From: Caenispirillum bisanense
Lineage (GTDB): Bacteria > Pseudomonadota > Alphaproteobacteria > Rhodospirillales > Rhodospirillaceae
Assembly (NCBI RefSeq): GCF_039523075.1
Contig: NZ_BAAAEP010000019.1
Span: 13,072 to 77,071 of the forward strand
DNA: 64,000 nucleotides
Reading direction: 5' to 3'
Positions 48,745 to 57,335 of the stretch are shown one piece after another (within the stretch, counting starts at the first letter, position 1; every line of letters begins with the position of its first letter). The position numbers and the translations under genes are program-made. The notes beneath the pieces were generated by a model. It had not been told where the DNA came from. It was given only the letters and a program-made list of their open reading frames with translations, and did no database searches.

Positions 48745-49167
48745 ATGGACACCGCCAACACCCTGCCGCACGTCAACGCCTTCCTGAACACCGTCACCAC
48801 CATCCTGCTGCTGGTCGCCTTCGTGCTGATCCGGCAGAAGCGCATCGAAGGCCACCGCAAGGCGATGATCGGCGCCCTGGCGGTCTCGACGGTGTTCCTG
48901 GCGTCCTATCTCGTCTACCACTTCACCGCCCCGATCTTCGTGTTCCGCGGCGAGGGCGCCATCCGGCCGGTCTACTTCACCATCCTCATCACCCATGTGG
49001 TGCTGGCGGCGGTGGTGCTGCCGATGATCCTGGTGACGGCGTGGCGCGGCCTCAACCGCATGGATGCCCGCCACCGCGCCATCGCCCGCTACACCTGGCC
49101 GGTGTGGATGTACGTGTCGGTGTCGGGAGTGGTCATCTACTGGATGCTCTACCACGTCTACATCTGA
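48745..49167 (+). CDS. DUF420 membrane protein, probable oxidase assembly factor
   Basis: The 140-residue protein has four predicted helices. Histidines sit in membrane regions: LPHVNAFLNTV, KRIEGHRKAM, LVYHFTAP, ITHVVLA and MLYHVYI. This is the DUF420 family, linked with haem-copper oxidase maturation; I recall that the staphylococcal assembly protein CtaM is a member. The pattern of histidines suggests haem or copper binding. It precedes the HCO-like gene by 36 bases and is almost certainly in one operon with it. Confidence 0.82.
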   Translation: MDTANTLPHVNAFLNTVTTILLLVAFVLIRQKRIEGHRKAMIGALAVSTVFLASYLVYHFTAPIFVFRGEGAIRPVYFTILITHVVLAAVVLPMILVTAWRGLNRMDARHRAIARYTWPVWMYVSVSGVVIYWMLYHVYI

Positions 49168-49203
49168 CCGCCGCGTCAGCCCCATCACAGCGGAAGGAAC
49201 GGC

Positions 49204-50625
49204 ATGACCAGCAGCCTGCAGGCCCCTCGGGCGGCAACGGCATCGGCACCGGCTTCGGCCGACCTGAGCATCGGCGCCGACCTGCTGCGGCGCGAGCTGC
49301 ACGGCTGGGCGGGGCTCAGCGTCGCCGCCCTGGCCATCGCGGGGCTGCTGGTGCTGCTGATCGTGCCGGCCCGCACGCCCGTGCTGCAGGACATGCTGCC
49401 GTGGGACCCCAACGTCTTCTTCCGTCAGGCGCTGGTGACCCATGTGGTGTTTTCGGTGGTGATCTGGTTCCTGGGGGCGCTCGGCGTGCTCACGGTGCTC
49501 GCCACCGACCGCATGAGCGGCCGCATGAACCAGCGCCTGCGGGCGGCATGGCTCGGCCCGGCGGGGCTGGGGCTCACCGTCTTCGCCATGCTCATGCTGC
49601 TGGCGGGCACCCTGGCCGGGCTCGGCAATCCGTCGCTCAACAACTATGTGCCGGTGCTGGTGCATCCGCTCTACTACGCCGGGCTGGCGGTGCTGTTCGC
49701 CGGCGTGGCGCTGCCGGTGGTGCGGCTGCTGCTGAACATCGCCGGCCGCGAGGTGCCGGAGCCCATGCCCTGGGGCGTGGCGTCGGTGGGGCTGACCTAT
49801 CTGGCGGCGCCGGTGTGCTTCATCGCCGCCTGGATGCAGCTGCCCTCCAGCCTGCCGGCAGAGATCTATAACGAACAGCTGTTCTGGGGCGGCGGCCATG
49901 TGCTGCAGGTGGTCAACACCGGCCTGCTGATCGTCGCCTGGCACATGGTCACCCGCGCCGCCTGGGGCGAGCCGCTGCTGCCGCGGCGGCTGTTCAGCCT
50001 GGTGACCATCGCCCTGCCCGCCACCGCCGCCGCCGGCGTGGTCTACACGGTCAGCCGCGACGTCATGAGCAGCGACCACTACCAGGCCTTCACCGACCTC
50101 TACCTCTATGCCCTGGTGGTGCCGGCGGTGGTGGCCATGGCCGGCCTCGCGCAGGTGCTGTGGCGCTGCCGCGCCCGGCTGGACTGGCGGCAGCCGGCCG
50201 CCCTCGGCCTGCTGCTGTCGCTGGTGCTGTTCGGCATCGGCGGCCTGCTGGGCTACGGCCTCGGCCATGGCGACACCCGCACGCCGGCCCATTACCACGC
50301 CGTCATCGGCGGCGTGAACCTGGCGCTGATGACCCTGTTCGCCGCCGTCGTGCTGCCGGTGCTCGGGCGGGCGTTCACCCGGGCGCGGGCGGTGCTGTGG
50401 TTCCTGGCGCTGTACTTCGCCGGCCAGACCATCCACTCCGTCGGCCTCTACATCGCCGGCACCTTCGGCGTCGCCCGCAAGACCGCCGGCGCCGAGCAGG
50501 GCCTCGATTCGGCCATGAAGATGGCTGCCATGGGGGTGATGGGGCTGGGCGGACTGGTGGCCGTCCTCGGCGGCGTCCTGTTCGTGTGGATGGCGCTGCG
50601 CCGCCTGTGGCCGGCCACCCGCTGA
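49204..50625 (+). CDS. Divergent haem-copper oxidase subunit I-like protein, no subunit II nearby
   Basis: The 473-residue protein has twelve predicted helices. His80 in helix II and the HYH motif (His363, His365) in helix X match the low-spin and high-spin haem ligands of subunit I. His232 in helix VI (GGGHVLQVV) matches the first CuB ligand. At the usual His-His pair before helix VIII the sequence is Asp291-His292 (SSDHYQAF), so one CuB ligand is replaced by Asp. Position 236, four after His232, is Val, so the His-Tyr crosslink is missing. A carboxylate at the non-haem metal and no Tyr are features of NO reductases. No subunit II, NorC or other oxidase gene is here. Function is open. Confidence 0.68.
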   Translation: MTSSLQAPRAATASAPASADLSIGADLLRRELHGWAGLSVAALAIAGLLVLLIVPARTPVLQDMLPWDPNVFFRQALVTHVVFSVVIWFLGALGVLTVLATDRMSGRMNQRLRAAWLGPAGLGLTVFAMLMLLAGTLAGLGNPSLNNYVPVLVHPLYYAGLAVLFAGVALPVVRLLLNIAGREVPEPMPWGVASVGLTYLAAPVCFIAAWMQLPSSLPAEIYNEQLFWGGGHVLQVVNTGLLIVAWHMVTRAAWGEPLLPRRLFSLVTIALPATAAAGVVYTVSRDVMSSDHYQAFTDLYLYALVVPAVVAMAGLAQVLWRCRARLDWRQPAALGLLLSLVLFGIGGLLGYGLGHGDTRTPAHYHAVIGGVNLALMTLFAAVVLPVLGRAFTRARAVLWFLALYFAGQTIHSVGLYIAGTFGVARKTAGAEQGLDSAMKMAAMGVMGLGGLVAVLGGVLFVWMALRRLWPATR

Positions 50626-50757
50626 GCGAACCACAGGGTTGATATACCTTGGGTCTCTGCCACAACCCTTGCTTATATCCGACCAGCCGTGTCAGGCTAT
50701 GCCCATAACGACAAGGGAGGGGACGGCCGTCCCGGACCGCCCCCCGTGGGAGGCGCC

Positions 50758-51624
50758 ATGACCCTGAGAAGCTACCTGGAGCTATGCAAGCTGCGCATCG
50801 GCTTCATGATCGCGCTGACTGCCATGGTCGGCTATGCCGCCGTGGCCGAGACCCTGGACGTAGCCCACCTGCTGACCCTCGCCCTGGCCATGCTGCTCGG
50901 CTCGGCGGCGAGTTCGGTCTTCAACCACTTCTACGACCGCGACATCGACGGCCTGATGAAGCGCACCGCCCGCCGGCCGCTGGTGACCGGCGCCATGGCC
51001 GACCCGCGCGCCGCCCTGTGGCTGGCCGCCGGCCTGCTGGTGGTGGGCTGCGGGCTCGCCACCGTCACCTTCAACTGGGCGGTGGCTGTGCATCTGTTCC
51101 TGGGCGCCTTCGTCTACGGCATCGTCTACACGGTGTGGCTGAAGCGGCGGACCTGGCTCAACATCGTCATCGGCGGGGCGGCCGGCAGCTTCGCCATCAT
51201 GGCCGGGGCGGCCGCCGTCGATCCCGGCCAGTGGCTGCTGCCGACGGTGATGGCGGTGTTCCTGTTCCTGTGGACGCCGAGCCACTTCTGGGCCCTCGCC
51301 ATCCTGCTGCGCGAGGATTACGCCAAGGCCGGCGTGCCCATGCTGCCGGTGCTGGTGGGGGATGCCCGCACCGCCCACGCCATCCTGCTCAACACCGTGC
51401 TGCTGGTCGCCTCGTCGCTGGTGCCGTGGATGATGGGCGGGCTGGGGGCGATCTACGGCGTGCTGGCCCTGGTGCTCGGCGCCTGGTTCCTGTGGAAGAG
51501 CTGGCGCCTGGTGCGCGAGCCCACCCACGCCGAGGCGCGGCGGGTGTTCTTCGGCTCCATGAGCTACCTCGGCGGCGTGTTCCTGGCGGTGGTTCTCGAC
51601 AAGCACCTGCCGGCGGTGTTCTGA
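50758..51624 (+). CDS. cyoE: Protohaem IX farnesyltransferase (haem O synthase)
   Basis: The 288-residue protein has about nine helices and the prenyltransferase motif NHFYDRDIDGLMKRTARRPLVTG (N-x3-D-x3-D with RT and RPL). The second motif is LREDYAKAGVPMLPVLVGD. It adds a farnesyl group to haem B to make haem O for haem-copper oxidases. The ATG at 50758 has GGGAGG five bases ahead; a GTG at 50689 is in frame but less likely. A TTATAT box near 50675 suggests its own promoter. The adjacent HCO-like protein is the obvious candidate user, or another oxidase elsewhere. Confidence 0.94.
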   Translation: MTLRSYLELCKLRIGFMIALTAMVGYAAVAETLDVAHLLTLALAMLLGSAASSVFNHFYDRDIDGLMKRTARRPLVTGAMADPRAALWLAAGLLVVGCGLATVTFNWAVAVHLFLGAFVYGIVYTVWLKRRTWLNIVIGGAAGSFAIMAGAAAVDPGQWLLPTVMAVFLFLWTPSHFWALAILLREDYAKAGVPMLPVLVGDARTAHAILLNTVLLVASSLVPWMMGGLGAIYGVLALVLGAWFLWKSWRLVREPTHAEARRVFFGSMSYLGGVFLAVVLDKHLPAVF

Positions 51625-51673
51625 CACCGCTGCGGGCGGGCGGATTTCGGCAGCGAAAAATGCACGGCGGGCG

Positions 51674-51704
51674 TTGATCGGGGCGCCCGCCGCACCCGTA
51701 TAGT
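51674..51704 (+). promoter_or_regulatory. Possible promoter of the photolyase gene
   Basis: TATAGT (51699-51704) is a good -10 box. TTGATC (51674-51679) is 19 bases upstream, which is longer than ideal. The transcript would start about 46 bases before the ATG. Confidence 0.35.
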
Positions 51705-51756
51705 CGGGGGATTTAATCAGTCGCATTTTTCGCCGCTCATTTCAGACGAGACCGCC

Positions 51757-53241
51757 ATGCCCGCCTCCCCCACCGCTGCCTCCGGCGGCGCATCTCATGT
51801 CGCTGCCTCCGGCGGCGCCCCCGTCATCGTGCTGTTCCGCGACGATCTGCGGATCGCCGACCACCCTGCCCTGCACGCCGCCGCCGCCCGCGGCGTCCCT
51901 GTCCTGCCGGTGTTCGTGGTCGACTGCGACCACGGCCTCGGCGAGGGACCGCAGGCCCGCCCCCTGGGCGGTGCCGTGCGCTGGTGGCTGCACCACAGCC
52001 TCGCCAGCCTGGGCGAGCGCCTCGCCGCCCTGGGGGCGCCGCTGGTCCTGCGCGGCGGGCGGCCGGCGGAGGTGGTGCCGCAGCTGGCGGCCGAGGACGG
52101 CGCCGCCGCCGTGCTGGTCAACCACAGCCTCAACCCCGCCCTGGCCGAAAGCGAGCGCCTGCTGGGCGAGCGGCTGGCCGCCCTGGGCTGCCGGCTGGAG
52201 GTGATGCCCCACGACCACATCGTCGACCCCCACGGCCTGCGCACCGGCGGCGGCCGCGTCTTTCAGGTGTTCACGCCGTTCTGGAAGGCGGTGCGCGCCA
52301 CCGTGACGCCGCCGCCGCCCCTGCCGGCACCGGAGGCCCTGCGCCCCCTGCCCGCCCCGCCGGCGGGCGCGCCACTGGAGTCGTTCCGCCTGCTGCCCAC
52401 CCGCCCCGACTGGGCCGGCGGCCTGCGCGAGACCTGGACGCCGGGGGAGGACGCCGCCTGGCAGGCGCTGGAGGACTTCCTCGGCCGCCGCATCGTGTCC
52501 TACCGCACCGGCCGCAACATCCCGGCCGAGCCCGCCACCTCGCGCCTGTCGCCGCATCTGCGGTTCGGCGAGATCACCGTGCGGCAGGTGTGGCACGCCG
52601 TCACCGCCACCGGCGACAGCGCCGGCGCCGAGCACTTCCTGAGCGAACTGGGCTGGCGGGAGTTCTCGGTCTACCAGGGCGTCCATGCCCCGGACATGGC
52701 GCGGCGGTCGCTGCGCCACAGCTACGACGCCTTCCCCTGGCGGCAGGCGCCGGCCGACCTGGCGGCGTGGCAGCAGGGCCGCACCGGCTATCCCATCGTC
52801 GATGCCGGCATGCGCGAACTGTGGCACACCGGCTGGATGCACAACCGGGTGCGGATGATCGTCGGCTCGTTCCTGGTGAAGGACCTGCTGCTGTCGTGGC
52901 AGTCGGGCGAGGAGTGGTTCCACGACACCCTCGTCGATGCCCACTGGGCCAGCAACGCCGCCAGCTGGCAGTGGGTGGCCGGCTGCGGTGCCGATGCGGC
53001 GCCCTACTTCCGCGTCTTCAACCCGGTGCTGCAGGGGGAGAAGTTCGACCCGCGCGGCCAATACGTGCGGCGCTGGGTGCCGGAGCTGCGGTCCATCAGC
53101 GACCGCCTCATCCATCGCCCGTGGGAAAGCCCGCTGGAGCTGGCGGCCACCGGCTACCCGCAGCCCATGGTCGACCACGGCGCCGCCCGCCACCGTGCCC
53201 TCGCCGCGTGGCGCAGCATCAAGGAGGAGGCGGAGGAGTAA
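51757..53241 (+). CDS. phrB: Deoxyribodipyrimidine photolyase
   Basis: The 494-residue protein has the antenna-binding Rossmann domain (VIVLFRDDLRIADHPALHAAA). The FAD domain reads TSRLSPHLRFGEIT, ELGWREFSVYQ, GRTGYPIVDAGMRELWHTGWMHNRVRMIVGSFLVKDLL, WFHDTLVDAHWASNAASWQWVAGCGADAAPYFRVFNP. It uses blue light to split cyclobutane pyrimidine dimers. A short AASGGA repeat at the N terminus is probably disordered. The class I photolyase assignment is firm; a cryptochrome role is unlikely with the complete electron-transfer tryptophan region. Confidence 0.94.
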   Translation: MPASPTAASGGASHVAASGGAPVIVLFRDDLRIADHPALHAAAARGVPVLPVFVVDCDHGLGEGPQARPLGGAVRWWLHHSLASLGERLAALGAPLVLRGGRPAEVVPQLAAEDGAAAVLVNHSLNPALAESERLLGERLAALGCRLEVMPHDHIVDPHGLRTGGGRVFQVFTPFWKAVRATVTPPPPLPAPEALRPLPAPPAGAPLESFRLLPTRPDWAGGLRETWTPGEDAAWQALEDFLGRRIVSYRTGRNIPAEPATSRLSPHLRFGEITVRQVWHAVTATGDSAGAEHFLSELGWREFSVYQGVHAPDMARRSLRHSYDAFPWRQAPADLAAWQQGRTGYPIVDAGMRELWHTGWMHNRVRMIVGSFLVKDLLLSWQSGEEWFHDTLVDAHWASNAASWQWVAGCGADAAPYFRVFNPVLQGEKFDPRGQYVRRWVPELRSISDRLIHRPWESPLELAATGYPQPMVDHGAARHRALAAWRSIKEEAEE

Positions 53242-53260
53242 TCGGCCCGCCCGCCCGCCC

Positions 53261-54250
53261 CTACCCCGGCAGCGGCAGGCCCAGGTTCTGCCGCACCGCC
53301 AGGGCGATTTCCCGCGCCGCGTTGAGCGGCGGGTGGCTCCAGTCCTCGAAGGCACCGGTGAACGGCCGGGCGTAGCCCAGGCGGTAGAGTTCGGCGTGCA
53401 GGCGGGCGTGCTTGGGCGCCACCATTCCCGGCGGGGCGTGGATGAACACCGGCCCCTGGGTGGCGCAGGCTTCCGAGCACATGGAGACGCTGTCGCCGGT
53501 CACCACCACCGCATCGGCCAGGGCGAGCAGGCCGAAGTACGGGTTTTCGCCGGTATCGCCGACCTTGTAGAGCCACATGGGCTGCGGCAGGCTGCGCTCC
53601 AGCACCGCCACCGCCTCCGCCGGGGTGCGGCGGGAGGTGGTGAGCAGCAGGGTGCCGCCGGCCTCCGCCTGCAGGCGGCGCAGACGGTCGGCGAAATCGG
53701 CCGCCTCGCGGGCGCCGAAGGGGCGGTTCTTGGTCGCCCCGCCCACCAGCACGGAGATGAACGGCCGCGGATAGCCGTCGAACCGCTCTCGCCAGGCTTC
53801 TGCCTCGCGGTCCAGGCGGTCGGGGGTGACGCGGTGGGGGGCGCCGGTGATGCGCAGCACCGTCGGCAGGATGTCGGAAAACGAGTCGTGGCGCGGCACG
53901 GCGATCAGGTTGAACTCGCCGATGGCCCCGGCGCCGTAGCCGCCGGGGAACATGATCTGCACCAGGAAGGCGCGGCCGCCGGCCATGCGCTTGATCCACC
54001 GCGACACCGGCGCCACCCGCCGGCCGGCGCCGATCACCACCTCCGGCCACGGCGCCGACAGCTGCCCCACGCTGGCATCGGTGAGGCCGAGGGTGGAGGC
54101 GCCGCGCATGAAGTTGGGCAGCGCCGCCAGCCCGGTATAGCGGATCTGCTTCACCTCGAACGGCAGGCCGAGCGCCTCGGCGACGCCGAGCGCCTGGTTG
54201 ACGTTGCCGGCGCGATCGTCGGCGAGCACCCAGACGGACGGCGCCACCAT
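53261..54250 (-). CDS. ELM1-family (DUF1022) glycosyltransferase-like protein
   Basis: The 329-residue protein is of the family named after plant mitochondrial fission factor ELM1. Typical parts are VWVLADDRAGNVNQALGVAEAL, PWPEVVIGAGRRVAPVSRWIKR, PRPFISVLVGGATKNRPFG, and ADAVVVTGDSVSMCSEACATQGPVFI. The fold is predicted to be GT-B-like. In bacteria it is widespread in alphaproteobacteria, without a known substrate. The ATG at 54250 has GGGAGAG, and starts four bases past the crotonase stop, so the two are co-transcribed. Confidence 0.85.
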   Translation of the reverse strand: MVAPSVWVLADDRAGNVNQALGVAEALGLPFEVKQIRYTGLAALPNFMRGASTLGLTDASVGQLSAPWPEVVIGAGRRVAPVSRWIKRMAGGRAFLVQIMFPGGYGAGAIGEFNLIAVPRHDSFSDILPTVLRITGAPHRVTPDRLDREAEAWRERFDGYPRPFISVLVGGATKNRPFGAREAADFADRLRRLQAEAGGTLLLTTSRRTPAEAVAVLERSLPQPMWLYKVGDTGENPYFGLLALADAVVVTGDSVSMCSEACATQGPVFIHAPPGMVAPKHARLHAELYRLGYARPFTGAFEDWSHPPLNAAREIALAVRQNLGLPLPG

Positions 54251-54254
54251 GCGG

Positions 54255-55034
54255 TCACTCTCCCTTGAAGGCGGGCCGGCGCTTGTCCTTGAAGGCCGCC
54301 AGCCCCTCGGCATAATCGCCAGTGTCGAGGAAGGCGTAGCATTCGTCCAGGTCCGCGTCGGTCAGCGGGCGCGGGTCCATGAGGCGGCGCACGAAGCGCT
54401 TGTGCCAGCTGTTGACCAGCGGCGCGCCGGCGGTGATGCGCTTGACCGTCTCGGCGATGTCGGCGTCCATCATGTCGTCGGCGACGACGCGGTTCACCAG
54501 ACCCATGCGCAGTGCATCCTGGGCGTTGACCACCTTGCCTTCCAGCAGGATCTCCGCCACGTTGGCCGGGCCGGCCAGGCGCATGAGGCCGTGGATTTCC
54601 GGGTAGGCCATCACCACCGAGATGCGGTTGATGGGGACGCCGAAGCGGGCCGCCTCGTTGCAGATGCGGATGTCGGCCATGGCCGCCAGTTCCAGGCCGC
54701 CGCCGACGCAGGCGCCGTCGATTCGGGCGATCACCGGGTGGCGGCACTCGCGCACCGCCCGCAGGGCCTCGCGCATGATGACGTCGTAGTCCTTGGCCTG
54801 CTGCGGCGTCTTGCGCACGGTCTCGAACTCGCCGATGTCGGCGCCGGCGGCGAAGGCCTTGCCGCCCGCCCCGCGCAGCACGACGCAGCGCACGCCCTCG
54901 TCGGCGTCGAGCGCCGTGAAGGCCTCCGCAAGACCGCGCCACATGGGCAGGTCCATGGCGTTCAGCTTCTCGGGCTTGTTGAGGAGGACGGTGGCGAGGC
55001 TGCCGTCGCGCTCGACCTGGATCACATCCGACAT
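54255..55034 (-). CDS. Enoyl-CoA hydratase/isomerase-family (crotonase) protein
   Basis: The 259-residue protein has a crotonase fold: LNKPEKLNAMDLPMW, GKAFAAGADIGEF (oxyanion hole) and IDGACVGGGLELAAMADIRIC. Glu115 aligns with one catalytic Glu of hydratases. The second Glu, expected in FGxPE, is replaced by Ile135 (FGVPIN). So simple syn-hydration of enoyl-CoA is doubtful; it may be an isomerase, a decarboxylase or another crotonase. Upstream ATG has GAGGGAA. It leads the ELM1-family gene by four bases; the reason for this pairing is unknown. Confidence 0.85.
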   Translation of the reverse strand: MSDVIQVERDGSLATVLLNKPEKLNAMDLPMWRGLAEAFTALDADEGVRCVVLRGAGGKAFAAGADIGEFETVRKTPQQAKDYDVIMREALRAVRECRHPVIARIDGACVGGGLELAAMADIRICNEAARFGVPINRISVVMAYPEIHGLMRLAGPANVAEILLEGKVVNAQDALRMGLVNRVVADDMMDADIAETVKRITAGAPLVNSWHKRFVRRLMDPRPLTDADLDECYAFLDTGDYAEGLAAFKDKRRPAFKGE

Positions 55035-55133
55035 GAACGGTTCCCTCGATGGCCGGTTGGTCGTTGTCTGACGGCAGGTTTACCCTTAAACAGGGGCGCA
55101 TCCAAAGCGACTTTTGCCGGAGTGAGCCCCGCC

Positions 55134-55844
55134 ATGTCCCTCGCCTCCTCCACGTCCAGCGCCGCCTCGCGCACGCCCGAGCAGAAGGCCGCCGGCCTTG
55201 CCGTGGCCCGCATCCTGCTGGAGATCCAGGCGGTGAACTTCCGCCCGCAGGAGCCCTACATCCTGACCTCCGGCCGCGCCAGCCCGGTCTACATCGACTG
55301 CCGCAAGGTCATCGCCTTCCCGCGCGCCCGCCGCCGCATCGTCGAACTGGCCCGCGACTGCATCGAGCGCGAGATCGGCTGCGAGAGCATCACCCACGTG
55401 GCGGGCGGCGAAACCGCCGGCATCCCCTACGCCGCCTGGATTTCCGATGCACTGATGCTGCCCATGCTCTACGTGCGCAAGAAGCCCAAGGGCTTCGGCC
55501 GCATGGCGCAGATCGAAGGCCACCTGACCGAGGGCGGCAACGTGCTGCTGGTGGAGGATCTGGCGACCGACGGCGGCTCCAAGCTGGTGTTCGCCGACGC
55601 CCTGCGCGCCGCCGGCGCCACCTGCGCCCACACCTTCGTGCCGTTCTTCTACGGCATCATTCCGGGCGCCGAGGAAGCTCTGCTCGAAAAGGGCGTCCGC
55701 CTGCACTACCTCGCCTGCTGGTGGGACGTGCTGGAAGTGGCGGAGGAGCAGAAGCTGTTCAGCCTGGATGCGCTGGACGACGTGCGCGCCTTCTTCACCG
55801 ACCCCATCGGCTGGTCCAAGGCCCACGGCGGCAAGGAAGAGTAA
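55134..55844 (+). CDS. pyrE: Orotate phosphoribosyltransferase
   Basis: The 236-residue protein carries the PRPP loop VLLVEDLATDGGSK, the PRPP-pyrophosphate region YVRKKPKGFGRMAQIEG and YILTSGRASPVYIDCRKVIAFP. It converts orotate and PRPP to OMP in pyrimidine synthesis. The N-terminal 15 residues are Ser/Ala-rich and precede the family start, so a slightly later start is possible, but none has a better ribosome-binding site. The gene stands alone, divergent from the crotonase and convergent with the DUF305 gene. Confidence 0.93.
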   Translation: MSLASSTSSAASRTPEQKAAGLAVARILLEIQAVNFRPQEPYILTSGRASPVYIDCRKVIAFPRARRRIVELARDCIEREIGCESITHVAGGETAGIPYAAWISDALMLPMLYVRKKPKGFGRMAQIEGHLTEGGNVLLVEDLATDGGSKLVFADALRAAGATCAHTFVPFFYGIIPGAEEALLEKGVRLHYLACWWDVLEVAEEQKLFSLDALDDVRAFFTDPIGWSKAHGGKEE

Positions 55845-55873
55845 CCGCGGTCACGGCGGCGGCGGGCGGCAGG

Positions 55874-56317
55874 TCAGTCGCCGAGGTCGGCGATCAGCGC
55901 CTTCATCTCGGCGATCTCCCGCCGCTGCGCCGCGATGATCTCGTCGGCCAGTTCACGCACGCGCGGATCGGTGATCTCCGCCCGCTCGCTGGTCAGGATG
56001 GCGATGGAGTGGTGCGGGATCATCGCCCGCATGTAGGACACCTGATCCACCGTCGCCTGCGACCGCACCAGCCACAGCGATCCGGCGCCCACCACCAGGG
56101 CGGCGGCGATGATCGCCAGGTTGGCCGCCGGCCGGCGGTACATGGCCCACATGTAGGCCATCATCACCACCGCCATGACGGCACCCATGATGAGCGCCAT
56201 GTAAGCGCGGGTCTCGCTCCAGAACACGTGGTCGATGGCGTAGGTGTTCAGGTACATCAGGCCGTACATCACCACCGTCGAGGTGACGATCATGGCGGCG
56301 AAGCGCAGGTAGCTCAT
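55874..56317 (-). CDS. DUF305 membrane protein
   Basis: The 147-residue protein has three N-terminal membrane helices and a C-terminal DUF305 segment (YMRAMIPHHSIAILTSERAEITDPRVRELADEII, AEMKALIADLGD). The HHS motif and following His/Met/Glu helices are typical of this ferritin-like family, which is often linked to copper handling. AAAGGA precedes the ATG at 56317. It faces pyrE and is separated by a terminator from its upstream neighbour on the same strand. Confidence 0.83.
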   Translation of the reverse strand: MSYLRFAAMIVTSTVVMYGLMYLNTYAIDHVFWSETRAYMALIMGAVMAVVMMAYMWAMYRRPAANLAIIAAALVVGAGSLWLVRSQATVDQVSYMRAMIPHHSIAILTSERAEITDPRVRELADEIIAAQRREIAEMKALIADLGD

Positions 56318-56400
56318 GGCCGGTCCTTTCGCGCAGGCGTCGGGGCTGCTGGCGAAACGGCGGGCGGGCGGCCGGTGTTGCCGCCAAAGCCGCACAAGGA

Positions 56401-56439
56401 AAGACCCCGGCGCGGGTGGATGCGCCAGGGTCTTTTTTG
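56401..56439 (-). terminator. Terminator after the coiled-coil membrane protein gene
   Basis: A stem with arms AAGACCCCGGCGC and GCGCCAGGGTCTT (one C-A mismatch) sits between the two minus-strand genes. Read on the minus strand, TCTTTCCTT follows; on the plus side there are six T, so it may work both ways. Confidence 0.72.
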
Positions 56440-56461
56440 TCGGTGAGGACCGTCGCGGGCG

Positions 56462-57175
56462 TCAGCCGGCGCCGTAGTCGCACCAGTCGGCCGTCACTTC
56501 GATGAAGCCGCGGGCGCCGGGGGCGGCGGTGAAGCGGTATTCCTTGTTCTTGAAGATCATGGAGTGCTGGATCGGCAGCTGGCCGCTCACTTCCTCCTCG
56601 CGGTCGCCCAGCGGCGAGAACACCATGGTCACCGGCTGGGCGGCATCGTACCACTGCTCCCGCCCGCCGTTGGCGGCGCGGCCGCGGCCGGTGACGGTGA
56701 TGACGCCGTTGAACCGCACCCAGGTGTTGGCGTCGTCGTAGTTTTCCGTCTTGGCGAGGAAGCGGCGGGTTTCCGCCTCGGTGCAGTTGCGCGGCGGCTG
56801 CGCCTGCCCGACCACGAACACCAGCCGTTCCGGCGACAGGCCGGCCTGCATCTTCTCGCGCACCTTCTCCAGCACCGCCTGCACGGCGGCGGGCGCCACC
56901 TGTTCATAGCGGGTGCGGTAGTCGGCGGCGCGATCCTCGGCGGCGGCGAGGTTGGCCTCCAGTTCGGCAAGGCGCTGCTGGCGCGCCTCCTCCGTCTCCG
57001 ACAGGCGCTCGATCTCCGCCTTCAGGTCGGTGATCTCCTGCGCCGACAGCTGGGTGCCGGCTTCATAGGCGTAATAGGCGGTGGCGCCGACCACGCCGAG
57101 GAAGACCCCGAACCTGGCGAGGCCCATCCAGAACTTCCTGCTTTGCTCGCGCTGGCGACGGCTGCGACGTGCCAT
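56462..57175 (-). CDS. Hypothetical membrane protein with coiled coil
   Basis: The 237-residue protein starts with a basic stretch (MARRSRRQREQSRKFW), then one membrane helix (GLARFGVFLGVVGATAYYAYEAG) and a coiled coil (about residues 45-95, EIERLSETEEARQQRLAELEANLAAAEDR). The C-terminal 120 residues form a globular domain with conserved-looking LVFVVGQAQPPRNCTEAETRRFLAKT and an end VTADWCDYGAG. The topology suggests a periplasmic domain. I do not recognise the family. It is flanked by terminators and so is probably monocistronic. Confidence 0.72.
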   Translation of the reverse strand: MARRSRRQREQSRKFWMGLARFGVFLGVVGATAYYAYEAGTQLSAQEITDLKAEIERLSETEEARQQRLAELEANLAAAEDRAADYRTRYEQVAPAAVQAVLEKVREKMQAGLSPERLVFVVGQAQPPRNCTEAETRRFLAKTENYDDANTWVRFNGVITVTGRGRAANGGREQWYDAAQPVTMVFSPLGDREEEVSGQLPIQHSMIFKNKEYRFTAAPGARGFIEVTADWCDYGAG

Positions 57176-57270
57176 CGGATGACCTGTTCTCCTGTTGCCC
57201 TGAGGCGGCAGTCCTACTTTTCCTTTGTGGCGGCGGCAAGGCAAAGCGGACCCTGGTACACCGAAAGACC

Positions 57271-57299
57271 GGAGGCGGCCCCCCGGTGGGGCCGCCTCC
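57271..57299 (-). terminator. Terminator-like hairpin after the universal stress protein gene
   Basis: A perfect 12-bp GC stem (57271-57282 with 57288-57299), loop CCGGT, lies 36 bases past the usp stop. Only GGTCTTTCGG follows on the minus strand, so the T tract is weak. Confidence 0.6.
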
Positions 57300-57335
57300 T
57301 GCGTCCTTCGATCCCTGACTGCGGCTTCCGGCCGG

